In this document: piece by piece, positions 12,861-24,662 of the stretch
Layout of the letters: the number at the start of each line of letters is the position of its first letter
Numbering within the stretch: the stretch's first letter is position 1
Program-made: the position numbers and the translations under genes
The notes under the pieces: model-generated
Told to the model about the DNA's origin: nothing
Seen by the model: only the letters and a program-made list of their open reading frames with translations
Databases searched by the model: none
Assembly: GCF_000218685.1 (NCBI RefSeq)
Contig: NW_006763296.1
Location: forward strand, 920,715 to 984,714
Source: Serpula lacrymans var. lacrymans S7.9
Taxonomy: Eukaryota > Basidiomycota > Agaricomycetes > Boletales > Serpulaceae
DNA: 64,000 nt
Direction of reading: 5' to 3'

Positions 12861-13359
12861 GATGGATGGTGGAAGAGAGGAACGCTGGTATCGACGGACA
12901 GAGTGCGCTGGACCCCGGGTGGACCCCGGAAAATAATGTCCTAATGGAGATGGGACCCTGGGGAGTGCGAATTGGAGCGACCAGGAACGGGTGTAATTAA
13001 TTATGGCAGAGCCGGGTAAGTGTGTCAAGCGGCGGGACCATTTCGGTGTGTATCTGGAAGAGACGGCCATCATGGTTGCCCATCCAATAAATTTTCGAGA
13101 TCTCGATATTTACCAGGCGGTTTCAATACTTGGTTAGCTTAAAGCTTAAGCTTCTTGTCTCCTGGAACGAGTCCTTTCTTTCTTGCTTCTCTCCTCCTTG
13201 ACCTTTGCGACATCATCGCTGGCTTTCATCCCGACAGAACCGCGGTCGACTTCTAGAAATTTGGTACTTTTTTTTATCTCACCCTCATTAATATCTTGCT
13301 TATAACCATCTCCTCACTTGGCCGTTCTTCTTCTACAGTTCAATGTGCTTTCTCCTACT
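12861..13359. other. Divergent promoter region
   Basis: This 499-bp spacer lies between the start codons of the NDUFB8-like gene and the methyltransferase gene. It includes pyrimidine-rich runs near 13160-13220 and 13300-13350 upstream of the plus-strand start, common in fungal promoters, and a short palindrome around AAGCTTAAGCTT (about 13142). No extra gene is seen. Confidence 0.5.
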
Positions 13360-15398
13360 ATGAGCAAAACCCAGGTCAAGGACGTCCAGGACGAGCTTTT
13401 GAAGAAACGTAAATGCAGACGACGTCCAGGAGATGTCATATACCCTTTGGAATATACCAACGAGATGGTGAATTTGTGAGTCATGCTTGCTCTTCTCCAC
13501 CCATCCAGTCTCGCGTTCATCGGCTCACTGGTCGTCTCAAGTGATAACTGGGATCATCTATTTTTCACCAAGTGTTGCAGGAGTCTCACGATGCACCAGT
13601 TCGATACCCCCCCACTTTCAGTCTTAGATTTGGGATGTGGTCGTGGTTTGTGGGCAATTGAAGCCGCGAAGCAATGGAAGGTTCACCATTTCTATATCTT
13701 ACTCATTCACCCACGCTCAAAACGGGCGCTCAGGAAAGCTTCATAGTTGGATTCGACATCAAACCCAAACAGCCCAAGCTCAGTATTCTGGATCCATGTA
13801 TTGCTCGAAGGTTGGAGTGGGTCGTTGGTAACTTGTGAATAGCTTCGTTTCCCATCGCTGAGCTATAATTACTAACGTCGTTGTATTCCAGCCTCGACCC
13901 TTTGCCGTTTACAGCGGGCCAGTTCGATTTAGTGAGGATGGTCCGTTTAGGCCTTCATATTCCCGAGGACGAAGTATGCATTTTTCTTATCATTAGTCAT
14001 TGTATTCGCTAAGAAATTGAATTGAAAACGCAGTGGCCCTATGTCTTAGAGGTAGGTGCAATATTTTTCTGTGTCGTAATAGAACGCTTAAAGTGATCAT
14101 CTGCCGTCTATAGGAAGTCACACGCGTTCTGAAGCCAGGTGGCGTGCTAGAGGTGCGGACTATCGCTTCTTTGGACATCGTCTGTGTTGTCATCTAAATG
14201 ACATCTGCCCCTGCTTTTAGATGGTCGAAGAAGATCTTATTTTCCCGTGCCAGAGAATTGATTCTACAATAACATTTTCTTCCAGCGGTCCCTCTTCCAT
14301 TAAAAGTTCAGCTAGAAGCTCTAAAACTGATGTGACCGTCGTCTCCGAGTCGTATCAAAAGCCGGAGTCTTCCAACAATGTACTCAATTCGAAGAGTGGT
14401 AGCGCGGATACGTTTCCGTCTTCTTCAGCTTCACCTTCCACCGCATCTCTCGCCGAAACGATCCCCGAGGAACAAGGGCCAGTCCAACCGGCTCCTGATC
14501 TGCGGGACCACTCTAGACTGAAACAGGCATGGGAAGACATGCTCGACAGCCGCTTTCTTGCTTCGCAGTTGCTTGCAGTTTTGCCTTTCTATCTAAACTC
14601 GTCGTTTACTGAAATTCGATCACGACCACCTCTCCAATTTCCATTACCGTCGAACTCTCCTCTCACAAAGGACGCCCGACCACCATGGAGAGGACAAGAC
14701 CTACTAGATCCAGATTCGCTTTTCGTCCGGGTGTCTTCTCATGGAAGACCTTCGGGTGGCACCAACAGTAACGACGACGACAATGTTTCAATACACACCA
14801 AAAAATCCTCGCAAAGAGCGATACCATCATCGGTGTCCATGCATCTCGCCCGTACGGTGCGCACTATTATTGGATGTAAGGATTCCATATGGGAAGCCTA
14901 CGAGAGACTTTTCGGCAACGACCCAAACATGCCACGCATTATGAGGACCTCGAGACTGAGGGACATTAAGAATAGGATAGATTTCATCAGCGGCGAAGAT
15001 TTAGAACCGTCTATAAATTCGACGCGCGCTTACTTTGAACGGGATTGGCAGAACTGGGAGAAGTAAGGCTTTTCATAGCACAAGTTACTTTGGTCGCTGA
15101 CTTTCACATTAGCGACATGACCGACCGTATTGGTATACGAGGGAGCATAACCTCGGAGCTTTTGTGGGCCGAGCCATTAGGGAAGCCTCCAGATATGCGC
15201 GTATGGCGAAAGTCGTTACCTCCACATGCGGGGAGCCCGATACTCGAGGTGGAGACAAAACCAGCCGACCTCTGCAGAAGCCTGCGAGGTTTTGTGTGTT
15301 GGAAACCTTTTAACAACGACAGTGTCGACACATTGGTGGGTGGAGGAAGCGTAGTCACGATCCCCGATCTCGATGCCTGCAAAATTAAAGGGAAGTGA
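13360..15398 (+). CDS. SAM-dependent methyltransferase-domain protein
   Basis: Eight exons (13360-13475, 13542-13680, 13734-13834, 13892-13973, 14034-14051, 14114-14152, 14221-15062, 15113-15398) join in phase to about 540 residues. The class I fold is clear: motif I is VLDLGCGRGLWAIEAA, followed by the acidic loop of motif II (FIVGFDIKPKQPK), then FDLVRMVRLGLHIP and the post-motif VTRVLKPGGVLEMVEED. A Ser-rich disordered insert follows, then a C-terminal half of unknown function. Exon 5 is only 18 nt and encodes WPYVLE. The substrate is not predictable from sequence. Similar proteins are common in mushroom genomes as general methyltransferase-domain proteins. Confidence 0.85.
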
Positions 15399-15778
15399 AG
15401 ACGGCTTTCGTTATTCAAAGCATCGAGATCTTTGGCTGCGACATTACGGTCGATCGCTTTCACGTTCTGGGAGTTGGACCATTATTCTTTCTCTATACTA
15501 GTCGAGCACCATTTATGACTCTTTCAGTCTTGCTTTCAGTGGTATATATCTGCGTCGCATCTGTATTTTACTCAAATGCTTTGAAAACCTGGATTGGCTG
15601 TTTTGACTGGCAAGGACATGACCGGCGCATGGTTACCAAATCGGGCAAGAGGTGGCTAGATGAATGGCTTCTCCTAGTTGAACGCTTTTCAAGTGCAACA
15701 CCATCCTCCTCTTTGCACCACGCTTGTTCACATTTTATATCTTTCATTTCCCCCCATCCCCCCACCTCACTCTCCATC
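15399..15778. other. Intergenic / promoter of PA2G4 homologue
   Basis: No separate gene is supported. An open frame crosses this stretch but ends inside the next gene's first intron and has no family motif. The 40 bases before the next start are strongly C/T-rich (about 15735-15775), a usual fungal core-promoter or 5' UTR feature. Confidence 0.5.
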
Positions 15779-17379
15779 ATGTCCGAGCCTGCAAAATCCG
15801 ATGTCCCAAAACCTGTTGAGAAACCCCGTCTGACAACCGAGGCAGATGTAACCAAATATAAGGTGCGATCTCTAAAGTACTATACGCCCTATCTTCCCCA
15901 GATTGCTAATATCCAGCCTTCTCATTTTTCAATCGTGCAGACTGCCGGAGATATCGTTAACGATGTGATGAAGAAGCTGATCGATCTCTGTGTCGAGGGT
16001 GCAAAGATCATCGATATCTGTATCGAAGGCGACAAGCTCATCGAAGAGGGCACAGGAGCCGTGTACAACAAAGCTGTCAAAGGCGTAAAAGTTAGCAAGG
16101 GCAAGTCGTCTCATCACCCTATTCAACATAGGAAGCCACTGACGGGAGATCACACGACTTAGGTCTTGCCTTCCCTACCTGTGTGTCTGTAAACAACGCT
16201 GTTGCACACTACTCTCCCCTTGCGTACGTTTTATGGATCTAGCCAAATTGCGATGATCCTCATAAAGGATCCTTCCGATCTCAGCTCCGATCCCTTATCT
16301 TCTCAAACCCTCGCCAAAGACGATGTCGTCAAACTCCACATCGGCGCACACATCGATGGTTTCGCTGCCATCAGCGCAGAGACCCTCGTTATTGGTGCAA
16401 CAGAAGAAAACCCTGTGACGGGTCGACGTGCAGATGTCTTAAAGGCGGCATACAACGCAGCTGAGATTGCGATGAGACTGGTCAAAGTCGGAAACAAGAA
16501 TTATGCAGTTACCGACACTGTAGCAAAGGTGGCCGCTGCCTGGGACTGCAAACCAGTCGAAGGTAAGCTGCCGTAATACTCACTCATGTTTTTTTTTCTC
16601 GTAACATTGACCACCGACACGGATAAATCCAAAAAAAAAAAGGCATGCTGTCTTGCCAACAAACCCAGAATGTCATTGATGGAAAGAAGCGTATTATCTT
16701 GAACCCCAACGAAACTCAGAGGCGGGATTGCGAAACCGTTACGTTCGCAGAAGATGAAGTGTATGGCATCGACATCTTGATTTCCTCAGGCGAGGACGGC
16801 AAGGTAAAAACTCAGCTTTGGCCGATCATCCCCTGGATACTGACTGTAACGCCATTGATAGGCCCGAGTTGAGGACTCGCGAACCACCATTTATCAGAAA
16901 GAAGGCTCCGTCACATATCAGCTCAAGATGAAAAACTCGCGTGCAGTGTTTTCTGAGGTACAAAAGAAAGCTGGCGCATTCCCATTCAATGTTCGTGCGC
17001 TTGAAGACGAGAAGAGAGCTCGCTTAGGTTTGCAAGAAGCTGTTCAACACAGTCTTATCAAGCCTTACGACGTTGTGTAAGCTCTTTTCGTGGTGTCCGC
17101 GAAACAACTTTTTTCCTTGTCTAACTTCACGTTACCAGCTATACTCCCGCAAATACTTTTGTTGCAGCATTCCACTTCACCGTTGCACTGCTCCCTGCCG
17201 GACCTCTGCTTATTACGCATCCCCCACTGTGGTACAAGCCTGAGCTCGTGAAGACTGACAAGGAGTTGGAGGACGAAGAGCTGAAGGCTTTGTTAACGAA
17301 ATCACTGAGGGAGAGCAAGAAGAACAAGAAAAAGGCCAAGGCTGAGGCTGAGGCCGCTGATGGAGCAGAGTCGAAGTGA
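15779..17379 (+). CDS. PA2G4/EBP1-like methionine-aminopeptidase-fold protein
   Basis: Seven exons (15779-15862, 15941-16100, 16163-16223, 16285-16562, 16643-16803, 16862-17076, 17139-17379) join in phase to 399 residues, the usual length for EBP1 (PA2G4; Cdb4 in fission yeast). These proteins have the aminopeptidase fold without activity, bind ribosomes and act in growth control. Seen are AFPTCVSVNNAVAHYSPLAS, KLHIGAHIDGFAAISAETLV, the central QTQNVIDGKKRIILNP and a Lys-rich tail (LRESKKNKKKAK). Intron 2 (16101-16162) begins with GC rather than GT; its surroundings (G/GCAAGT) fit the rare GC-AG class. Intron 4 ends in a run of A before AG, an unusually weak acceptor. The reading frame is intact. 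Confidence 0.92.
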
Positions 17380-17580
17380 ACCAAAAGAAGTCTCAACAGG
17401 CCATTATTATTGAAACATATATAACAAACCGAGAGACTTGACGCTCACGGACCTGATTGTATTATCCGTCGCCAGTGGGGATGTAAGAACAGAGTACTAC
17501 TACAAATGATGAAATGGTGATTTGGCCAGCGGTGTTCCACTGTTCCAGTCGAAAAGTCAAAAATGTCTATTTTATATGAA

Positions 17581-17994
17581 TCATTGGCGTGCGTGTTGCT
17601 CTGCTTCTTCTCCAAACTCTCCTATTGTCCGAACCACCAGGTCTAACTTCTCGAGGAAGCCGTTTATCGTGAGTCTCGCCAGCCGGATGGTCAGCGTCTT
17701 GAATGTCCTAGAATTATCAAGGGTGGATCAAAAGGATGGCGCGATCATAAATTATTCCAAAGACATACACGACCAGTTGATCGCCATCGACGCTTAGATC
17801 GCGTTTCACGGCGTGGGGCTGCAGCTCAGCATCAACATCAATGACCTGCTTTGCGATGGTGGCATGCTTGGTGCTTGCAAAGGGAACGCGGACGGTCCTG
17901 CAGTCTAAGCGTTAATTCCAAGGCAGCCAGGCTACGATCCGTTCGTGAGGGTAAGATCTTACAATGTATGCCATGTCGAATCATCGGTGGACAT
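17581..17994 (-). CDS. PCC1: EKC/KEOPS complex subunit PCC1
   Basis: PCC1 is the dimerising small subunit of KEOPS, the complex that makes the t6A modification on ANN-decoding tRNAs. Exons 17994-17963, 17897-17769 and 17707-17581 join in phase to 95 residues, the usual size. Seen are LTVRVPFASTKHATIAKQ, VDAELQPHAVKRDLSVDGD and FKTLTIRLARLTINGFLEKL followed by DLVVRTIGEFG, a strong family match from memory. The introns are 65 and 61 bp. The gene is convergent with PA2G4. No exon is long enough to stand out as an open frame, so the gene is easy to miss. Confidence 0.88.
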
Positions 17995-18561
17995 GATGAC
18001 GGTTTCAATTACGAAACCTTCACGGGTAGATTAGCTCGACTAGGTTAGTAGTACTGTATGTAAGGTTATCCGGATCCAGATTCAGAATGTTCCATCAAGA
18101 CGACTCTTATCGCAGCTGCTACAGATTCAAGCAACAGGCAACAACGCTCAGCTCAGGTCGCTCATTTCCAACGAAAATATTTAAAGAATAAATTCCTTGC
18201 GTGCTATCACACTACAATTGTTTTGATTTCGCAGGTAAGCTGCTGATTTGCCCAGCTCGAATCGCCGCCGCCGCCAACATCAAATTGAAAAGCACACCTC
18301 CAACTCGAGAGATCAAACAGCCTAACCCCACCTCTCTCAAAACCCCCAAGTAAGACAAGCCTTAAAAGTTATAACCACGACAAAGTAGATCATTTCCAAA
18401 AAAACACACTACAAGAAACGTGAAAGGGATAAGAATAAAAACCAGCGCCCGGGCTAGGAAAGAAGGCGGCATCTCCAGGATAAAAATAAAAAAAGGAAAA
18501 GAGAAGATGGGTAGACGGCCAGCGGGGTATATTACCCAGACGTGAAGCGTTCAAGGGTTTC
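17995..18561. other. Intergenic, no gene seen
   Basis: This lies between the PCC1 start and the stop of the next minus-strand gene. It should hold the PCC1 promoter and the 3' UTR of the secreted-protein gene. It includes a short CCG run near 18266 and A-rich stretches near 18480-18500. No coding signal was recognised. Confidence 0.5.
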
Positions 18562-19394
18562 TTATAGAGAGAAGGCGAACAGGGCGGCAAGAGCACTGCC
18601 GAAGATCGCGCTTGCGCCGAGGTGGTTGGCGGTTAAAGCGGCGCCAGAGGACAATGGGTTGATACCTGCGTTGGCGGCACCTGCAGGGGCGAAGGGGCTG
18701 GTAGTGGGAGCGCCAGAGCCGCTGTCAGTACCACTTGGGAGGCTACAGTCATCTAGAGTCAGCAATATGCATAGGCGGGTTCAACAGAACTGATACTCAC
18801 GCAGTGGGAACGGATGCAACGCTGGTGGGTGCGACGGATGCGGAGGACGAGCTGGAGGCGAGGCAGGAAGAGTCACTGCTGCCTTGAACAGTAATCTAAC
18901 CACGTTTATGCGATCAGCTTCCACTTGCCACGTTTTCGAATGCCACGCATCAACTCACCGTTCCGCTCCAGGCTTCGTCACCGTTGTTGTCTGCGAGAGA
19001 AAGCACGACCTGAGTTCCGGCGGTGATGTTAACGGTGTAGGCTAATTCCGTGGCGCTGGTGTCGCCGAGATCTTGACTGTAAGATGATATGTACATCAGC
19101 CTTCCAGAGCAAAATAAAGGAAAGACGGAGGGCGTACAGTGGGTTACCACACATATCATCTGCGGAAACGATGATCAAGTTGTAAGGAGGTTGAGAGGCG
19201 CTCCATGTGATGTTAGCGGATTGGCACTACAATAAACCGACAGAGGTGTGCTCAGTATCCCTTGGAACGCGTTTGAAAAAAACAAGTAAAGGCTTTACTT
19301 GGGTGAAGGTTGGGGTGTCGATTTCGAAATCGGCAAAGACGCCTTGAATCGCGAGTGCGAAAAAGATGGTGACGGAAAGGAGTGTGGCGAACAT
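18562..19394 (-). CDS. Secreted GPI-anchored Ser/Thr-rich protein (KRE9/KNH-like domain)
   Basis: Exons 19394-19299, 19226-19138, 19076-18959, 18895-18801 and 18742-18562 join in phase to 192 residues. An N-terminal signal peptide (MFATLLSVTIFFALAIQGVFA) is followed by a beta-rich domain (SANITWSASQPPYNLIIVSA ... VVLSLADNNGDEAWSGT) resembling the KRE9/KNH-type domain of fungal cell-surface proteins. A Ser/Ala/Thr linker and a C-terminal hydrophobic tail (FGSALAALFAFSL) suggest a GPI signal. It is probably a wall- or membrane-linked protein of unknown function, a type that forms large families in mushrooms. Confidence 0.8.
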
Positions 19395-19719
19395 TGTGTT
19401 TTCGCTGGTGTAGAGGTGGGGGGGATATATACGTTAGAGGCTAGGGCTGGCCTGGGGGTGAGGATGCGGTGAGGAGGAGACGAGGGATGAGGAAAATAGA
19501 ACTGGGGAGGCCACGCCGCTACCTTAAGACAACCGGAAAACACAATCACAAACGCATCAAAATCAATATATTTGAAATTCCGACAATGATGCACCCGAGT
19601 TTCATTCACAACAACTGCCCGTACGGCATCGTTTCAGGAAGACCTTCTCAAATGTTTGTAAACCTTGTCTTTGTGAACATTCCATTGTTATGTGCATTAC
19701 AGTCTATCCTATGCATACT
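19395..19719. other. Intergenic between two minus-strand genes
   Basis: This 325-bp stretch lies upstream of the secreted-protein start and downstream of the citrate synthase stop. The pyrimidine-rich minus strand near 19440-19500 fits a promoter. No gene is seen. Confidence 0.5.
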
Positions 19720-22290
19720 TTACAGTTTACTCTTATACTGAGCGAGGTTTCTTCTCCTCGTCATGCTGCAACAGATGATGAGAGGTTGTCATGGCCACAT
19801 CGACAGCTTTTGACAGGTCACTTACCCAGAGTGAGGAACAACACTTGGGCTCATCTTCGGAGCGTCAACAGGAACCCGCTGATCAACGGGCACATAGTCC
19901 CGCTTTTCAGCGCCAACATAAATCTACATTAAAAAAAATGGCGAGAACGGGGGAGCCGATGAACAGCTGCAAGGAAAGGTATACGAAAGGGACTCTACCT
20001 GACGAGGTCTCCAGATCTTAACACCGTCGGGGTGAAGCATCATCTACACAGGTTTTGTAAATCTGACCGTGCCACAATCAATGTTGTCACCTCACCTGTC
20101 GCCAGTGTGCCAGCCATCCAACCACTCGGGGGACGACGAAGAGGACTGGGAAGAAATCAAGAGGGAAGCCTATAAGAACCGGCGTGAGATACTGTAGGTC
20201 TTCCAAGAAGACGAGCTGGAAATTTACCCATGGCACGGTAGATGAGACCGCTGATTGATATAAATGCCTAAGTCACATGAGAACCTGTGAATATCAGGGC
20301 ACGCACCTCCTGAAAATACGAGACGACAGTCAGAAGTGTCTAGTCAACATTGAAACCTAATACTCACCAAAAATCGACATTTGGTGCAAGTTTTCGAGAA
20401 ACAAAGTATTGATCCTTGATAGCAGCATCATGGAGGGCCATGGCAGTGTCAAGCAGCTCATCTTTGCCTGTCCTACAATATCAGAGGTTAACAAAAAGAC
20501 ATTGTAAGAATTCATGGCTGTACTTACACTGCAAATACTTCATCCGCAACTTTACGGATAATGTATGAACGAGGATCCGACTGATCATAAGGTCAGTCCA
20601 GCTTTCTCCGTCCTACAGTAAAACTTACAGTCTTATACACGCTGCCCATAAATTCAGATTTCATTATGTATGAGATATAAATGAGACTTACCGATGCCCG
20701 AAGCCAGACAGAACTTTTTCACGTTTCTTTACTGACTCGAGGAACGCCGGTACGTTGGCAGGGCTAAGTGCAATGTATGAGTTAGAAAAGGAAAGAGAAA
20801 AGGGCATTCGATCTTACCTGCCAATAGATATCAGCATGCGAATCACAGCTTCGTTGGCTCCGCCTGTAAAATAATTTTTAAGTACAGCATTTTATCAGTT
20901 ACAGGAAGTTGGATTACCATGTAAGGGTCCACTGTCGCGCGTCCGGTTATATTAGTACAAGAAGACACATCCTGTCGCGTCGGGACTCACTAGAGTGATG
21001 CACAGCCGGCCCTAAAATACCAGTCGACTCGGTGAGAATCACACAAACTTGATCATCTTAAGAAACTTACGAGACGGCACTGTATGGATCCACGAGCGAA
21101 CTACCCGCCTGGAGAACTGTGGTGCTTGATGCATTCATTTCATGGTCTGCGTGAAGAAGGAAGAGTACATCGAGTGCATGTTCGAGGACAGGATTTGGGC
21201 GGTAATCTTCGTGTCCGAGGTAGTCCATTTGGTACAAGAAGCTGAAGTCATGGAAAAATCAGGAATGACAACGCAAGTACGCTAAGGTCAAGAAACATAC
21301 GAGCCGGTATAACTGAGTCCTGTTGGAGGGGTGACGAACTCACGACCTTGGCGGACACGGTAAGCCATGCTTGAATAAAAAGTCACTTCTCCTGCGTTAG
21401 ATACGAAGCCTAGTGGCAACTCACGCGGCAAGAGTAGTCGCCTTTCCAATAAGTCTGTATATCTGCTTATCCATATTCTGAAGGGATGCCTTGTCGCCCT
21501 TGGTGAACAGTGTCTGCCCTGTACACGATATTCAAAACTTCGACACGGTTTATACACATTGCTCGTCGTACCTTCAAGGGAAGGGTTAGCTTCACTGTAG
21601 TAGGAACCCAAGTAAGCAAAGGCGCTCGTAAGAATGGCCATAGGATGTGCATCATATCTGTACAGATGATTGTGGATGAACGCCAGTTTCTAATCACTAT
21701 GAAGTGAATGCTTACCTGAAAGAGCGGAAGAACCCCGCTGCGTCGGCATGCATGATACCATGCTGGAGCACCTCAGTCTCAAAGCTTGAGAACTGGTTAT
21801 TAGTCGGTAGCGAGCCATAGATGAGGAGGTAAGCGCTTTCGAGGAATGACGATTGCTCCGCTAGCTGTTCTATAGGGTAACCGCGGTATCGTAAAACTGT
21901 TCTTCCAGACATACTTCAGACACCTTCGTAAAACAAGAGTACGAACGACAGCGGGACACACACCTCCAGCTTCACCATCTATGTAGGTGATATGGCTTTC
22001 AATAACAGCGGTGTTCAAGAATCCCTTGTCCGCTACGCGCAGTCCCTTGTCGGTCTCATCCTCGTCGCGGTCAGTGGAGCTCTTTGGAGCAGAGACGGCC
22101 TTGAAGGCAGTTGCAGGGATGCTGTTGCGCGTTATTCTAGTCAGCGGCGATAGGAAGTCAGTGTGGAACGAGTGAGAGCGAGGGGATGGGTGAAAGAGAC
22201 TGACGGGATGGTGTATTTCTTGCCAGTGCGATTGTCAACGACGGTGAGACTGTTTGCGCTGTTTTTTGAGGATGGAAGGTCTTGTCCCAT
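19720..22290 (-). CDS. Citrate synthase with optional peroxisomal (SKL) C-terminus
   Basis: Citrate synthase condenses acetyl-CoA and oxaloacetate. The gene has many short exons. The first is 22290-22205 ([20 protein letters not shown], no mitochondrial leader). The last ones are 20043-19999, 19923-19826 and 19765-19720. Family motifs are complete: [31 protein letters not shown], the active-site blocks GPLHGGANEAV and LSGFGHR, then KLAPNVDF with the catalytic Asp, and GWLAHWRQ. The last intron (19766-19825, GTAAGT..TTGCAG, 60 bp) decides the tail. If spliced, the protein ends KSKL-type (YKSKL, a PTS1 signal). If retained, a TAA follows two bases into the intron and the protein ends VVPHSG. 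Peroxisomal and cytosolic forms could thus come from one gene. Confidence 0.92.
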
Positions 22291-23361
22291 GGCTGGCTCG
22301 TGAATGGGCGGTTATGATATTTCCTTTGGACGCTGGAGTGCGCTCTTATAGAATTACTTTTGGTGTAACGGCGAGTAGCCGGAACACGGTTACCGAACTG
22401 AGCCAGCGACCACACTGAATTTCACATGCAGAACGTAACTTATACCAGCGCTCTGGCGCATATGAAGACGTTCAAAGCTCATATCTTATTTTCTATACCA
22501 TCATGTACAGAAACATAAATACCCAGACCATTGTCGTGAATTTTAGAGATTGTCCAGGGAGCATGCACAGGAGACTTGCAAAACAAAGCTAGTTGATCCA
22601 AAGTAGTGCGGTGACGGTCGTGCAAATAACTACATATTCATTTGGCATTGATGTTTCGAACAAGCGGCAGGATGGAGGAAAGTCATTGTACACTCACCCT
22701 GGCAAAATATATGCATATCTTGGAAGGAAGCCAGTGTCATGTCCAGCAAACCCCTGGATTTCAAGAGTGAAGCCTATGATGTCGAAATGGCTCTGTATCA
22801 GCGCTGTGTCAGATCAACTATGAGCACTTGGAAACTTACTTGTTAGAAGTAAAAAACGTCCACTTCGCCGCCGTATTCGTTACCAACGCCTTTTTCTGTA
22901 GTGTCGACTTTCAGGTTCTCCAGCGACATTTGGAGAAAATCACCCCTCGTAGCATCCAAGGGCCTGCCAAGAATAAATTGTGGGGGTTTTTAATGTAGGG
23001 AGGAAGTAATCGTTCACGACATAAAACCAGGCCAGCCCCCTGAGGAAAAACGCAGGCGAAAAGCACTTCTGACGTTTGATTAAACCAGTATCGGTCGTGA
23101 CACTGTCCAATTTCGTATACACGCGTATACCGCAACATGAAAATGAAATGAGACTAAGATGCACAACTTGTAAGCTCGGGCGAGTATAAAGCGTTGAACG
23201 TGGAGAGAAGCGGTTGTAGCATGATAGCAATATTTGATATAAGCAGTATATGATCAGTAAGGGTAAAAACCGGGGAGATGCGACAAGAAAAATACAAGAC
23301 ATAGGGTATCCCTACAAACACACAACACAACACACGACCCGTAAATGAAAGGAAACGCATG
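22291..23361 (-). other. Gap with possible unrecognised minus-strand exons
   Basis: This 1.07-kb stretch contains the citrate synthase promoter and the 3' region of the TPR gene. On the minus strand a well-formed coding-like stretch is visible around 22810-22700 (HFDIIGFTLEIQGFAG, then HDTGFLPRYAYILPG up to a GTGAGT donor). An upstream piece near 22890-22840 (ALVTNTAAKWTFFTSN, ending at a GTAAGT donor) can be joined to it in phase through an acceptor at about 22794. No family was recognised and no complete start-to-stop model was found. It may be a gene remnant, a small unknown gene, or chance. Confidence 0.25.
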
Positions 23362-24398
23362 TCATGTGGCTGCCGATGCCGTTGGCTTCTTCTCTCGAGA
23401 CAGAAAACCTGCCACCAATCATGGATAGGGTAAGCAAATGTGCGAGGGAATGAATAGAATGAAGTGGACGAACCTCTGAGCTTTTGATCGTGCGCTTTTT
23501 GTCGTTCCTTGTCAGCGGAGCGCAGGCGGGTAAGTTCAGCGTCCACCATTGCTGCATCTGTGTAGCGACGATGAATCAGATGAACACGCGATAACTCAGC
23601 AAACACCAATAAATGCGGTACGAACCAGACGGATTCTTTTTCTTCAGTTCCTCCAATATCTTCTCGGCTTTCTCAAAGAACCCCAGCTCACCCAAAGCCT
23701 TTCCCTTGCGGAACATCGCTTTATGATTATTCTCATTTTTGGCTAATGCCTTACCAAACTTCGAGTTAGAATAGAAGAAAAGAGTCATTAGGGGACACCC
23801 ACCTTATCAGTAGTTTCCAAAACTCTTTTCCAGTTCCCTTGTTTTAAATGGCACGCAGCCATGTTAGCGTATATCTTCTCGATAATTTCATCTATCTAAA
23901 CCACATATTTTACGTCTTCATTTCACACATGATATACGTCTTCAGGAGGCATCGACTAACCTCTGTCCGATCCTGCTTTGCACTGGCAGCTGCATCTACA
24001 GCTTCGCCAGAACCCCCGGTGGGCGATGACATTCCCAGACCCTGTAAAGCTGTTCTGTACGTGCTATAAGTCCCACAGAGTCTCCGATCAGCGTACGCCA
24101 CTCACTTGTCTATGCCTACGAGGTACATAAGGGCCTTGCCAGTTGCCACAGACGTCAGATATACTCCATGCGCACAGGAGCATCAATCACCTCATGATAC
24201 GATCTCAGCGCTAGACGATAAATTCGATATCAGCTTCCGTGGATCCTACTACAGATGAAGAAGAAATAAAGCGAATAATGATGCACCTTGCTTCAGCTCG
24301 CCTGCCTTGAACGCCTGATCTGCTATTTCCTTCTTCTCCTTCGCCGTGTCCATCTTTATCTGCGTCATCGACTTGTCATCTGCCTGGTTTGAAGACAT
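23362..24398 (-). CDS. Tetratricopeptide-repeat protein (immunophilin/TTC9-like TPR)
   Basis: The protein starts MSSNQADDKSMTQIKMDTAK at 24398 and ends PTASAAT with a TGA at 23364-23362. At least eight short exons can be joined in phase. TPR-like helices are seen in EIADQAFKAGELKQALRSYH, then ALMYLVGIDK, ANMAACHLKQGNWKRVLETT, and KALAKNENNHKAMFRKGKAL followed by GELGFFEKAEKILEELKKKN. This arrangement is like the TPR part of FKBP8, AIP and TTC9 proteins, which bind chaperone C-termini; there is no isomerase domain. An Ala/Gly-rich linker (MSSPTGGSGEAVDAAASAK) splits the first repeat. The partner is unknown. The gene is divergent from the 81-residue protein gene. Confidence 0.75.
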
Positions 24399-24662
24399 GT
24401 TCGCAGCCGCGCTGTTATCAGTATTTTATATAATGCAAAGACAAGTATCCTAGTGCACAGAGATAGTGATTGGGCCAAGCAAGAAGAGATAAAAAGATCC
24501 CCCAATAAGCGCGTTTTCGAGCGCGCATGCCTATTTTGCCATCGACTTCCTTTTCTGGCCCGGGATAACCCTCAATTTGTCGTTCCGTCCAAACCAACGA
24601 GGTCTCAGTCAACGTCGCGACCCAGGACAGCAGTCAAAAAAAAAAAACATATCAACACCACA

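Noticed and set aside
22158..22415. Alternative start giving a mitochondrial-looking leader for citrate synthase
   Set aside because: The Arg-rich open frame upstream of the start is in another frame and cannot be joined to the enzyme without a frameshift.
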